The notes under the pieces were generated by a model. That model did not search any database. It saw only the letters and a list, made by a program, of their open reading frames with translations, and was not told the origin of the DNA. Position numbers and translations under genes: made by a program. 64,000 bases of DNA from Pseudomonas denitrificans (nom. rej.) (lineage in GTDB: Bacteria > Pseudomonadota > Gammaproteobacteria > Pseudomonadales > Pseudomonadaceae), in contig NZ_CP043626.1 in the NCBI RefSeq assembly GCF_008807415.1, positions 5,928,501 to 5,992,500 of the forward strand, given 5' to 3'. This document shows positions 52,382 through 59,885 of the stretch, one piece after another. Positions within the stretch are counted from its first letter, which is position 1. The number at the start of each line of letters is the position of its first letter.

Positions 52382-52723
52382 ATGCAAGACTCCGTCAAAC
52401 AGCCCGTGTGGCTGAGCCTGTCCGAGGACGCGGCGGTGGTGAAACTGTCCCGTCCGACCTCCTGCAACGGCGTCGACGTCGACGCACTCACTCTGCGTGC
52501 GCCGACCGTGCGCGACATCCGCCTGGCCAGCAAGGTCGCCAGCGATGACGAGGAGCGCGAACTGCAGCTGTTTGCCTCGCTGGTGCAGGTCAGCCGCCAG
52601 GATCTGGAGGGACTCAAGCTCAGCGACTACCAGCGTCTGCAGCACGCCTACTTTCGCCTGGTGCGAGAAGACGGCGATGAGCTTCGCGCTGATGCGCCAG
52701 CTGGCGCGGCGACTGGCGACTGA
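52382..52723 (+). CDS. Tail assembly protein E
   Basis: A 113-residue gpE-type tail assembly chaperone (VWLSLSEDAAVVKLSRP, APTVRDIRLASKVASDDEE). With its partner it wraps the tape measure protein while the tube grows. GGAGAACC precedes the ATG; the GTG immediately before is an alternative. Its end overlaps a second frame that encodes the small E'-like segment. Confidence 0.85.
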   Translation: MQDSVKQPVWLSLSEDAAVVKLSRPTSCNGVDVDALTLRAPTVRDIRLASKVASDDEERELQLFASLVQVSRQDLEGLKLSDYQRLQHAYFRLVREDGDELRADAPAGAATGD

Positions 52724-52802
52724 GTCGGGCTTCACGGCCGGCGAACTGGAACGCATGACCCTCAGCGACCTGCGTTGGTGGCTGGGGGACGACGCGAGCT
52801 AG
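52677..52802 (+). CDS. Small E'-like (GpE family) reading frame overlapping E
   Basis: A 41-residue segment (MSFALMRQLARRLATESGF, then ELERMTLSDLRWWLGDDAS) in the +1/-2 frame relative to E, overlapping its last 47 bases. P2-type tails make an E+E' fusion by ribosomal frameshift in this overlap. Here it could be made by a shift or by separate initiation at the ATG at 52677, preceded by GAGAAG. I see no obvious slippery heptamer. Confidence 0.6.
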   Translation: MSFALMRQLARRLATESGFTAGELERMTLSDLRWWLGDDAS

Positions 52803-52878
52803 TTCGCCCTCGCGGAGCGCCGGGTGACCAGCGCTCCCTTGTCGTCGAAGTGGCGAAAGTCGTCAGAGGGCGAGTGAA

Positions 52879-54810
52879 ATGGAAATGAGTGAAAAGCCGG
52901 CAGTGCTGGTGGCGACCGTCGTCGGTCTGGGCAGTACGCTCGGGCGGGTGATAGCGGACTCCACCATGCGCCTGGGGACCCTCGTTGGAAAACTGGATGC
53001 GAGTCTGCCGTTGCGCGCGCTGGTGGATGGCATCGATGCCGTTCAGAACAACCAGGACATCCGCCATCGCGCCAGTGAGCGCAGCGCGGGGGAAGCGAGG
53101 CTGGCGCTGCGGCGGATCATCGATCTGCTGGCGCCGAGGCCGTTGGATATTCGTCTGCCGAAGATCATCGTCAGTATGGCTGCGCAAGCGAGTACACCGG
53201 TGAACGATTGGCAGCGCCTGGAGGCGGCGACCAAGCCGCTGCTCGAACTGAGCTCCGTCGGGGACGTTCTACGCGCTTCGGCCAGCATGACACTGGCGTA
53301 TCGCGGTCGTCTGATGCAGGTCCGCGCAGCGGCGGGTCAGCCCTACGATCCCAAAGCTGAAGCGGCGCTTAGTGATCAGGTTGTAGGCGCAGGTCGTGAG
53401 GCGGCGATGCCTCGCGACAAGGTGCTGGACCTGGCGCAGGCCCTGGTGGAGCGCAAGGTGCCGCTGAACGATATGGTGGCGATGCTGCCGGTGGCGGCGA
53501 AATTTGCCCAGGGCCAGGGCGTCTCGGTCGAAACCACGGCTCAGCTCGTCAGCGCGCTGCAGCAGAAGGGCGATATCAAGAGCGCGGCCGACCTTGAGCG
53601 CGCATTGAGTACGGTGGCATGGCGGGGCCAGAAAGAGGCTCCATCGGTCGAGTTGCTCAGTCGTGATCTGCTCAATGGTCTGCAGGCGCTTCGCCCCGGC
53701 GATACGCAGAAGGTCGGGAATCTGCTGCAAGCCCGGCAAGGGACGCCCGCTGCGCCGCCGGATGTGCTGAATTCGGGAGTGGACAAGTACCGTGACTCTC
53801 CGCTCGGCGAGCTGGAAGAGACGGAGCAGCTGATTTCTGGCGCGATGCTGGGGATAGGCGACACCCTGCTCAACCATCACAAGCTGCTGGCAGTCTCGGC
53901 GGCGGCGATTGCCGGTGGACTCTTCGCGGCCAAGCCATTGCTGGGCGGCGAGTCGGACATTCAGAAAGTCTTCGTCACCAATTGGCCTGTATTCGGCTGT
54001 TGCGACCCGTTCGATGGCGGGTCGAAAGGCAAAGACAAGGGGAAAGGCAAGGGCAAGAACGGCGGCAAGCCGAAGCCCGGTGGTGCTGGCCAGGGATCGC
54101 GCGGAGGGATCTTTCAACGCGCCAGGTCCGCTCTGGGGCGAGTTGCTGGAGCAGTTTCTGGCAGGCTCGGCAGGGTTGCCCAATCCGTACGATCTTCGCG
54201 TGCAGGTCGCGCCGCAGGCGGCATCCTGCGTCGTGGCGCAGGCCTGGTGCGAAGCGTGGGTGCGTCCGGACTCGGAAGGGCGGTGGGCGGATTGGTGCGG
54301 GGCGCTGGGACAGGGCTGCGACGTTTCGGTCCGGTGAGCGCCGCGATGGCGATTGCCGATGCCGCCTCGGTCTATGCCAGTGATCAGTCGCCCGCGCAGA
54401 AGGCGGTTGGCTACGGCAAGGCCGGTGGCTCCGCCATTGGCGCGGCAGCCGGTGCCGCCTTGGGCACGCTGATCCCGATTCCGGTGGTGGGGACGCTGGT
54501 CGGAGGCGCCATCGGCGCGACAGTAGGCGAGTGGATCGGCGGCAGGGCCGGAGCGCTATTCGGGCCGTCGGAGAATCCCCGGAACCCACAGCCGGTTCCG
54601 CCCCCACCCGCAGCTCCTGTGGCCTCGGCAGTCGTTGCCAGTGGCCCGCCCAACTGGGAGTTTTCGCCGCAGGTGAGCATCAACGTGGCGGGCAACATCG
54701 TCAATCCGCAGCAGCTGCTCGACGAGCTGATCCCGGCCATGCGCCGGCTGATCGCCGAGGCCCAGCAGGAACGGCAGCGCAACGCGCTGTTCGACACCGT
54801 CGTCATGTAA
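52879..54810 (+). CDS. Tape measure protein (T-like)
   Basis: A 643-residue tape measure protein that sets tail length and is threaded in the tube. It has the phage TMP core (about 100-330). Near 375-400 comes a Lys/Gly-rich stretch (KGKDKGKGKGKNGGKPKPGG), then Arg-rich amphipathic repeats (SALGRVAGAVSGRLGRVAQS). A long glycine-zipper hydrophobic region (GSAIGAAAGAALGTLIPIPV and VGGAIGATVGEWIGG) follows, which could enter the target membrane. The C-terminal end is helical. It follows the E genes as in P2-like tails. Confidence 0.9.
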   Translation: MEMSEKPAVLVATVVGLGSTLGRVIADSTMRLGTLVGKLDASLPLRALVDGIDAVQNNQDIRHRASERSAGEARLALRRIIDLLAPRPLDIRLPKIIVSMAAQASTPVNDWQRLEAATKPLLELSSVGDVLRASASMTLAYRGRLMQVRAAAGQPYDPKAEAALSDQVVGAGREAAMPRDKVLDLAQALVERKVPLNDMVAMLPVAAKFAQGQGVSVETTAQLVSALQQKGDIKSAADLERALSTVAWRGQKEAPSVELLSRDLLNGLQALRPGDTQKVGNLLQARQGTPAAPPDVLNSGVDKYRDSPLGELEETEQLISGAMLGIGDTLLNHHKLLAVSAAAIAGGLFAAKPLLGGESDIQKVFVTNWPVFGCCDPFDGGSKGKDKGKGKGKNGGKPKPGGAGQGSRGGIFQRARSALGRVAGAVSGRLGRVAQSVRSSRAGRAAGGILRRGAGLVRSVGASGLGRAVGGLVRGAGTGLRRFGPVSAAMAIADAASVYASDQSPAQKAVGYGKAGGSAIGAAAGAALGTLIPIPVVGTLVGGAIGATVGEWIGGRAGALFGPSENPRNPQPVPPPPAAPVASAVVASGPPNWEFSPQVSINVAGNIVNPQQLLDELIPAMRRLIAEAQQERQRNALFDTVVM

Positions 54811-54819
54811 GGAGGCCCC

Positions 54820-55725
54820 ATGACCTATCTGGAACAGTTCAATACCGGCCTCGGCATGATTGCGGGCGCTGCCACGGCTGCTCGGCGCGACCTGGAACAG
54901 GTTGCCGCGCCGGTGGACAAGGCGATGCTGCACATCCGCAGCGGCGTCGCCGCGCTCGAAGGCCTGCCCGGCGTTACGCCCGAGGCGGCAGCCAGGCTCA
55001 AGCGCGTCACCGATGGCATCGTACGCGCTCAGGGCAAGCTGCAGGATGTGGTGAAGAGGGCTCAGACCGAGCAGGAAAAGCTGCAGGAGAATCTCGACAA
55101 GACCCGAAAGGTCGCTGCCGAGGTGAACGAGCGGATCAAGCTGCTGGGCGAGGAAGTCGACAATGCCGGCCAGGCGGTGAACAAGGTGCTGGGCAGGATC
55201 GATCCGCGCCTGCAGAACATCCTGCCCAGTTCGGTGCTGGCGCCCAAGCTCGATCCGTCCGAGCAGATGTGCAAGGTGCCGCAGCATCTGCTGATCATGA
55301 CGCCGCTGAAGTCGACCGAGCAGACCTACTACTTCAACGTCGACACCACCGGCTTCCAGCGCCTGTCTCGCAGCACCAGCTATGCCTGGAAGGAGCAGGC
55401 GCGACTGGGCCGGCGCAGCGCGCAGCAGAGCGTCGGATTGGGCCCGGAAACCCTCACGCTCAATGGCGTGGTGATGCCGCTGTTCATTCGTGCCGGTGAC
55501 GCCTCGCAGCGGGTCGGCTGGAACCAGCCGCGCATGCTGCGGGACATTGCCCAACTGCGCGAGCCGGTCCACCTCGGTACCGGCCGTGGCGACGACCTGG
55601 GCAATTGGTGCCTGAGCAAGATCACCGAAACGCAGGAGGCGCTGTTCGCCAATGGCGTACCGCGCCAGCAAACCCTCGACCTGGAGTTCATCCGCTATGG
55701 CGACGACGATAGTCAGAAGCTCTGA
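54820..55725 (+). CDS. Tail protein U with N-terminal coiled-coil extension
   Basis: A 301-residue protein. The C-terminal half (about 150-300: MCKVPQHLLIMTPLKSTEQT, YFNVDTTGFQRLSR, FANGVPRQQTLDLEF) is a P2 gpU domain. The N-terminal 130 residues are a charged helical coiled coil (QGKLQDVVKRAQTEQEKLQE) with no counterpart in the roughly 160-residue P2 protein. gpU terminates or completes the tail in P2-like systems. It overlaps gpX by 29 bases. Confidence 0.85.
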   Translation: MTYLEQFNTGLGMIAGAATAARRDLEQVAAPVDKAMLHIRSGVAALEGLPGVTPEAAARLKRVTDGIVRAQGKLQDVVKRAQTEQEKLQENLDKTRKVAAEVNERIKLLGEEVDNAGQAVNKVLGRIDPRLQNILPSSVLAPKLDPSEQMCKVPQHLLIMTPLKSTEQTYYFNVDTTGFQRLSRSTSYAWKEQARLGRRSAQQSVGLGPETLTLNGVVMPLFIRAGDASQRVGWNQPRMLRDIAQLREPVHLGTGRGDDLGNWCLSKITETQEALFANGVPRQQTLDLEFIRYGDDDSQKL

Positions 55726-55906
55726 CGGCGACCTGCTGGACCGGCTCTGCTACCAGCGCTACGGGCATCTCAACGGTTGCGTGGAGGGCGTGCTGGATGC
55801 CAATCCCGGGTTGGCGGATGAGCCGCAACCGCTGCGGGCCGGGGTGGTCATCCGCCTGCCGGAGATGGCCGTGCCAGCGGACCCCAGTGTGCGTCTGTGG
55901 GAGTGA
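55697..55906 (+). CDS. Tail protein X (LysM-like)
   Basis: A 69-residue gpX-type protein with a LysM-like fold (DGDLLDRLCYQRYGHLNG, ANPGLADEPQPLRAGVVIRL). It sits at the spike/tube junction in P2-like tails. Translation starts inside gpU. The following 64 bases hold a terminator-like hairpin and the ribosome binding site of gpD. Confidence 0.9.
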   Translation: MATTIVRSSDGDLLDRLCYQRYGHLNGCVEGVLDANPGLADEPQPLRAGVVIRLPEMAVPADPSVRLWE

Positions 55907-55931
55907 CCGCCGGCATTCGCATCAGTAACCA

Positions 55932-55958
55932 GGCCTCGCTCACGCGGGGCCTTTTCAT
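55932..55958 (+). terminator. Terminator-like hairpin between X and D
   Basis: GGCCTCGC (55932-55939) and GCGGGGCC (55944-55951) with a four-base loop are followed by TTTTCATTT. Confidence 0.7.
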
Positions 55959-55970
55959 TTGGAGGGGGCT

Positions 55971-56975
55971 ATGAAACCAGTCTTTCGCATCAGCGCCGAC
56001 GGTGCAGACATCACCCCGCTGGTCAGCGACCGGCTGATCGAACTGCAGCTGACTGACAAGCCTGGCCTGGAGTCGGACACCTTGCAGATCACCATCGATG
56101 ATCGCGACGGTGCCGTGGTCCTGCCGCGCCGTGGCGCCGCGCTGGAAGTCTTCCTCGGCTACGACGGCGCAGCGCTCGCCCGCATGGGCCGCTACGTAGT
56201 GGACACGCTGACCTACAGCGGCATGCCGGACAACCTGGTGATCAAGGGCAAGAGTGGCGACATGCGCGGCCAGGGCAAGGCGAGCCGCAACGGCAGCTGG
56301 GAAGGGGCGAGCCTGGCGACCATCGTTGCCGATATCGCTGCACGCAACGGCTGGCGCGCGGCATGCAACGTCGAGACGCTGGTCGAGCGGGTCGACCAGA
56401 TCCGCGAGTCGGATTTCAATTTCATCACCCGGCTGGCGCGCTTGTACGACTGCACCGCGAAACTGGCGAACAACAGCCTGCTGGTGCAGCCGCGCCAGTC
56501 CGGCCGCAGCGCCAGTGGCCAGGCCCTGGAAATACCGGTACTGGGGCGAGGGGATGTCGCCTCGTTCCGCTTCAGCCTGGATGACCGCAAGGTGGTGGCG
56601 GCGGTGAAAGTGCCTTATCGCGGTGTCGATGGCGTGCAGCAGCAGGTGCGCGTGGCCAACGCAGATGCACCGTCCCTGGTGGCCGCGGAGCACTGCGACC
56701 GTCACCCGCAGCCTAATGAGGCAGCCGCCCGGCGGGTCGCTGCCGCACGGCTGGCCGAGTTCAATCGCAACAGCGCTGAAGTGCAGCTGGACATGCCCGG
56801 CCGTGCCGACCTGTTCGCCGAGCTGACCATTGATCTGAAGGGCTTCAAGACCGGGCTCGACGGCCGCTACCTGATCGACTCGGTGACCCAGCATTTTTCC
56901 GCAGGCGGCTGGACCACCACGGTGCAGTGCAACGGCGGCGCGCAGGGCAAGGGCAAGGCGGGAGAGGGCGGCTGA
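55971..56975 (+). CDS. Baseplate hub protein D
   Basis: A 334-residue P2 gpD-type hub protein. DITPLVSDRLIELQLTDKPG is the family N-terminus; GMPDNLVIKGKSGDMRGQGK and RVDQIRESDFNFITRLA follow. It caps the tube and carries the spike. GGAGGGGG precedes the ATG at 55971. The endolysin gene starts one base after its stop. Confidence 0.93.
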   Translation: MKPVFRISADGADITPLVSDRLIELQLTDKPGLESDTLQITIDDRDGAVVLPRRGAALEVFLGYDGAALARMGRYVVDTLTYSGMPDNLVIKGKSGDMRGQGKASRNGSWEGASLATIVADIAARNGWRAACNVETLVERVDQIRESDFNFITRLARLYDCTAKLANNSLLVQPRQSGRSASGQALEIPVLGRGDVASFRFSLDDRKVVAAVKVPYRGVDGVQQQVRVANADAPSLVAAEHCDRHPQPNEAAARRVAAARLAEFNRNSAEVQLDMPGRADLFAELTIDLKGFKTGLDGRYLIDSVTQHFSAGGWTTTVQCNGGAQGKGKAGEGG

Positions 56976-56976
56976 C

Positions 56977-57606
56977 ATGCTCATCGATGAACGTCAGCTT
57001 CTGCTGATCCTGCCCAGCGCCCGCCCCGTCGCGGGCGTTCTTCTGCCGGTACTGGAGGCAGCGATGCGCGACTTCGGTATCGACACGCCGCAGCGCGGAG
57101 CTGCCTTCATTGCCCAGGTGGGCCACGAAAGTGCGCAGCTGACCCGTTGCGTGGAAAGCCTGACCTACAGTGCTCAGCGTCTCGCTGCCGTCTGGCCCCG
57201 GCGCTTCCGCAGTGCCGACGGCTCGCCGACGGCGCTGGCGCGGGAGGTGGCGTACCAGCCGGAGCGCATCGCCAACCTTGTCTACGCCGGGCGCAACGGC
57301 AACGGCGACGAGGCCTCCGGTGATGGCTGGCGCTTTCGGGGACGGGGGCTGCTGCAGGTGACCGGGCGGAGCAATTACCGTTCTGTCGGCGAAGGGCTCG
57401 CGCAACCTTTTGTCGCCCGCCCGCAGCTGCTGGCGGAACCGCGCTGGGCGTGTCGTACCGCCGCCTGGTGGTGGCAGTGCAGCGGGCTCAATGAGCTGGC
57501 CGATGCGGGGCGCTTCGAGGACATCACCCGACGAATCAATGGTGGGTTGAATGGCCTGGAGGAACGGGCGCAGCTCTGGCGCCGTGCGCTGGAGGTTCTG
57601 CAATGA
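56977..57606 (+). CDS. Endolysin (glycoside hydrolase family 19-like)
   Basis: A 209-residue muralytic enzyme of the chitinase-19/lysozyme type, in the place of PA0629. It has FIAQVGHESAQLTRCVESLTY with the likely catalytic Glu, WRFRGRGLLQVTGRSNY as the substrate-binding core, and ITRRINGGLNGLEERAQLW. Released through the holin, it degrades peptidoglycan so tailocin particles escape. Confidence 0.92.
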   Translation: MLIDERQLLLILPSARPVAGVLLPVLEAAMRDFGIDTPQRGAAFIAQVGHESAQLTRCVESLTYSAQRLAAVWPRRFRSADGSPTALAREVAYQPERIANLVYAGRNGNGDEASGDGWRFRGRGLLQVTGRSNYRSVGEGLAQPFVARPQLLAEPRWACRTAAWWWQCSGLNELADAGRFEDITRRINGGLNGLEERAQLWRRALEVLQ

Positions 57607-57959
57607 GCCGCTTCTGGCTGGCGCTGGGCCTGACCGGCTTTCTGGTGGGAGGCTGCATCGGTGGCTGGCTGACCGCGCGCTTCTATGGTGGGCAGCTGGA
57701 GAGCCTGCACCTGGAGCAGGCTCGTTGCAGCGACGCCGGCAAAGCTCTGGAATCGAAGCTGGCGCTGCAGAACATCCAGGTCGAAGCGCTGGAGCAGGCT
57801 GCCCGCCAGCGTGCGGACGCCGTCGAGCGTACGCTGGCCCAGGCCCGCGAACAGGCGCAGAGCCATGAGGCCGCTGCCAGCCGGATGCTGCTGGAGCGCA
57901 GCGAGGGTGAGGAGTGCGCCGTGGTTCGTCAGCTGATCGACCGGGAGCTTTTGCCATGA
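57603..57959 (+). CDS. Inner-membrane spanin subunit (Rz-like)
   Basis: A 118-residue protein with one N-terminal membrane helix (FWLALGLTGFLVGGCIGGWL) and a long coiled coil (AARQRADAVERTLAQAREQA), the layout of an i-spanin. It overlaps the endolysin by four bases and the Rz1-like gene by four. With the outer-membrane subunit it fuses the two membranes at lysis. Confidence 0.88.
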   Translation: MSRFWLALGLTGFLVGGCIGGWLTARFYGGQLESLHLEQARCSDAGKALESKLALQNIQVEALEQAARQRADAVERTLAQAREQAQSHEAAASRMLLERSEGEECAVVRQLIDRELLP

Positions 57960-58204
57960 AGCTGCTGCTCATTCCCGTGCTGTTCCTGGCGGGTTGCGCG
58001 TCGACCGCGCCGGTACCGGTGGAGGTGCGCCTTCCCGTCCCGGTGCCTTGCCAGGTGCCGGTCGTCGAACCCCCTCGATTCGCCACTGCTGGCCTGCGCC
58101 CGGCGGACGATCTGCAAACCAAGGTGCGCGCGCTGCTGGCCGAGCGGCAGCAGCACCTGGCCTACGAAACCCGCCTGCGCGCTGCGCTCGATGCGTGCCG
58201 CTGA
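57956..58204 (+). CDS. Outer-membrane spanin lipoprotein (Rz1-like)
   Basis: An 82-residue lipoprotein with signal peptide and lipobox LAGC (Cys14), followed by a Pro-rich segment (VPVEVRLPVPVPCQVPVVEP), as usual for o-spanins. It is the last gene of the tailocin cluster, and its end is 94 bases from the second tryptophan leader peptide. Confidence 0.88.
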   Translation: MKLLLIPVLFLAGCASTAPVPVEVRLPVPVPCQVPVVEPPRFATAGLRPADDLQTKVRALLAERQQHLAYETRLRAALDACR

Positions 58205-58240
58205 ACTTTCCTACCTTCGTCGGCAGGGCCGCCGCGCGTA

Positions 58241-58270
58241 TTGCGCTGGCGCCCGGCCTTGGGCTACTGT
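58241..58270 (+). promoter_or_regulatory. Candidate trpG promoter
   Basis: TTGCGC and TACTGT are separated by 18 bases, 28 bases before the leader peptide start. It is in the right place to drive the trpG leader. Tentative. Confidence 0.35.
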
Positions 58271-58298
58271 TCGGCCATCGCTAGGCGAGACCGCAACC

Positions 58299-58367
58299 GT
58301 GATCCACAGCACCCGCATCATCACCTCCCTCCTCAAGGCATTCGCCCGTTGGCGCTGGCGCGCCTGA
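58299..58367 (+). CDS. Tryptophan leader peptide of trpG (downstream gene interrupted)
   Basis: A 22-codon ORF starting at GTG and ending KAFARWRWRA. The last seven residues are identical to those of the trpE leader (40178-40222), and the last 18 bases are the same. It ends 154 bases before the trpG start remnant. It marks the right border of the tailocin and identifies the following gene as trpG, whose operon is controlled by attenuation in P. putida. CTGGCA/TGCCAG (58424-58439) and CCGGC/GCCGG (58379-58393) hairpins follow; a T-tract is not evident. Confidence 0.75.
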   Translation: MIHSTRIITSLLKAFARWRWRA

Positions 58368-58521
58368 TTCCTTCTTTCCCGGCATAGCGCCGGTCTCTTC
58401 TTACGCGTCCATTTCTCCCATCCGCTGGCATAATTGCCAGATTCGCGCAGCCCGCGAGGCCGCAACGGGTGTCGACGATGGCGCGATCCGAAAGCAGTGC
58501 AATCATGAGGTTCGAGCAGAC

Positions 58522-58551
58522 ATGCTGCTGATGATCGATCAGCACGATTCC
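58522..58551 (+). pseudogene. trpG: 5' fragment of trpG, probable attachment site of the element
   Basis: ATGCTGCTGATGATCGAT and the next four codons encode MLLMIDQHDS, matching the conserved TrpG start MLLMIDNYDS at eight of ten residues. Then the frame loses all similarity (PPHQSASILHSF, stop at 58590). With the trp leader just upstream, this is the beginning of trpG cut by insertion. The 18 bases 58522-58539 are the likely shared attachment core. The rest of trpG should follow the right end of the element, outside the window. Confidence 0.7.
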
Positions 58552-58669
58552 CCTCCGCATCAATCCGCTTCCATCCTGCATTCCTTCTGAAAGCCCCGCC
58601 GTTACTGACATTTATGTCCGTGCTAGTCCGCTTCCTCCCGCTGACATCCTGAAAAAAAGCGGGTACCGT

Positions 58670-58697
58670 TGCGGGTATCAACGGACCGATACCCGCA
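58670..58697 (+). promoter_or_regulatory. Inverted repeat in front of the integrase gene
   Basis: TGCGGGTAT (58670-58678) and ATACCCGCA (58689-58697) form a perfect 9-bp inverted repeat with a 10-base spacer, ending seven bases before the integrase ATG. A third GCGGGTA lies at 58659. It could be a binding site for the integrase, an excisionase or a repressor. Confidence 0.5.
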
Positions 58698-58704
58698 TAC
58701 CCTC

Positions 58705-59868
58705 ATGCCACTCACCGACGTGAAGATCCGCCAGGCAAAGCCTGGGCCCGCTTCCATAAAACTCACCGACAGCGGCGGCCTGTTCCTGGAAGTGAAGCCG
58801 AACGGATCAAAGCTTTGGCGATACCGCTACCGCATCGCCGGCAAAGAGAACGTCTTCGCCATCGGCTCCTATCCTGATGTGTCGCTTTCCGATGCTCGCG
58901 CTGAGCGCGATGAGGCCAAGGCGCTGGTGAAGGCCGGCAGGCACCCGTCACACGTGCGCCAGACCGAGAAGGCCAAGCAGCTGGCGGAGAATCAGAACAC
59001 CTTCGAGGTGGTCGCCGAAGAGTGGATCGAGCAACGCCTGGCTAAGCGGACGGAGAAGTACCGCGACCAAATCCGCCGGGCGCTCCAGCAAAACGTCTAT
59101 CCCTACATCGGCCGGTTGCCGCTGCGGGAAATCACCGCGGCGCACATCCTGGAGATCATGCGGCGGATGGATGCCCGTGGAGCGCCCGCGTACGCGCTGC
59201 AGGTGCGGCAGTGGATCTCGGCGGTCTTCTGCTATGGCGTGGTCACGCTGCGCGCTGATGCTGATCCTGCTGCCGCTGTGAAGGGGGCCGTGGAGCGCGC
59301 TGAGATCAACCACAGCCAGCCGATGTCCCGCGAGCAGTTGGGTATCTACCTGGCAGCCGTCGACCAGTACAAGGGCTTCCGTGTGACGGTGATTGCCCTG
59401 CGGCTATTGCCTATGCTGTTCACCCGCACCGTTGAGCTGCGTGCTGCGAGATGGTCCGAGTTCGACTTGGACGGTGCGTTGTGGACGGTGCCGGCGGAGC
59501 GGATGAAGAAGCGGCGCGTGCACCTTGTGCCGTTGCCCACACAGGCGGTCGAACTGCTGCGTGAACTGCGCAAGATCACCGGCGGTGAGCTGCTGTTCCC
59601 AGGGCTGAAAGATCCGTCGCGCCCATTGAGCCCAACGACGCTGAATCGAGCAATGGAATACATGGGGCTCACTGGCTGGCACTGCCACGACTTCCGCGCG
59701 ACAGCAAATACCCACCTTGAGGAGATGGGTCGGTTCCGACCTCAAGTGATCGACGTGCAGATGGCGCACAAGGAGAAGGACAGGACGAAGAAGGCCTACA
59801 ACCATGCGGTCTATCTGGATGAGCGTCGCGAGATGATGCAGGCTTGGGCGGATTTCATAGGGTTTTGA
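58705..59868 (+). CDS. int: Tyrosine integrase (P4 family)
   Basis: A 387-residue site-specific recombinase. The N-terminal DUF4102 arm-binding domain starts MPLTDVKIRQAKPGPASIKL and includes GSYPDVSLSDAR. The core-binding domain covers about 100-185. The catalytic domain has Arg241 (TRTVELRAARW), His328 and Arg331 (HDFR), His355 (MAHK) and Tyr365 (KKAYNHAVYLDER). A TTG 12 codons upstream is possible, but MPLTDVKIR is the family start. Sitting right beside the trpG fragment, it is the enzyme expected to have used that site. Confidence 0.93.
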   Translation: MPLTDVKIRQAKPGPASIKLTDSGGLFLEVKPNGSKLWRYRYRIAGKENVFAIGSYPDVSLSDARAERDEAKALVKAGRHPSHVRQTEKAKQLAENQNTFEVVAEEWIEQRLAKRTEKYRDQIRRALQQNVYPYIGRLPLREITAAHILEIMRRMDARGAPAYALQVRQWISAVFCYGVVTLRADADPAAAVKGAVERAEINHSQPMSREQLGIYLAAVDQYKGFRVTVIALRLLPMLFTRTVELRAARWSEFDLDGALWTVPAERMKKRRVHLVPLPTQAVELLRELRKITGGELLFPGLKDPSRPLSPTTLNRAMEYMGLTGWHCHDFRATANTHLEEMGRFRPQVIDVQMAHKEKDRTKKAYNHAVYLDERREMMQAWADFIGF

Positions 59869-59885
59869 TTTAAATAGGATGGGGT

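Larger units (their letters stand above)
58368..58704. other. trpG leader region and left end of the integrative element
   Basis: Chromosomal trpG leader sequence runs from 58368 to about 58540 and then changes to element DNA. The element part before the integrase has no gene. It holds short hairpins, GCGGGTA repeats and the inverted repeat described separately. Confidence 0.6.

Noticed and set aside
40223..58298. An F-type (flexible) pyocin next to the R-type cluster, as in P. aeruginosa
   Set aside because: After the D, endolysin and spanin genes the cluster ends directly at the trpG leader; no lambda-like tail genes are present.
58522..58590. A 22-codon ORF as a new small gene
   Set aside because: Its first ten codons match the start of trpG and the rest is unrelated, so it is the cut end of trpG rather than a gene.
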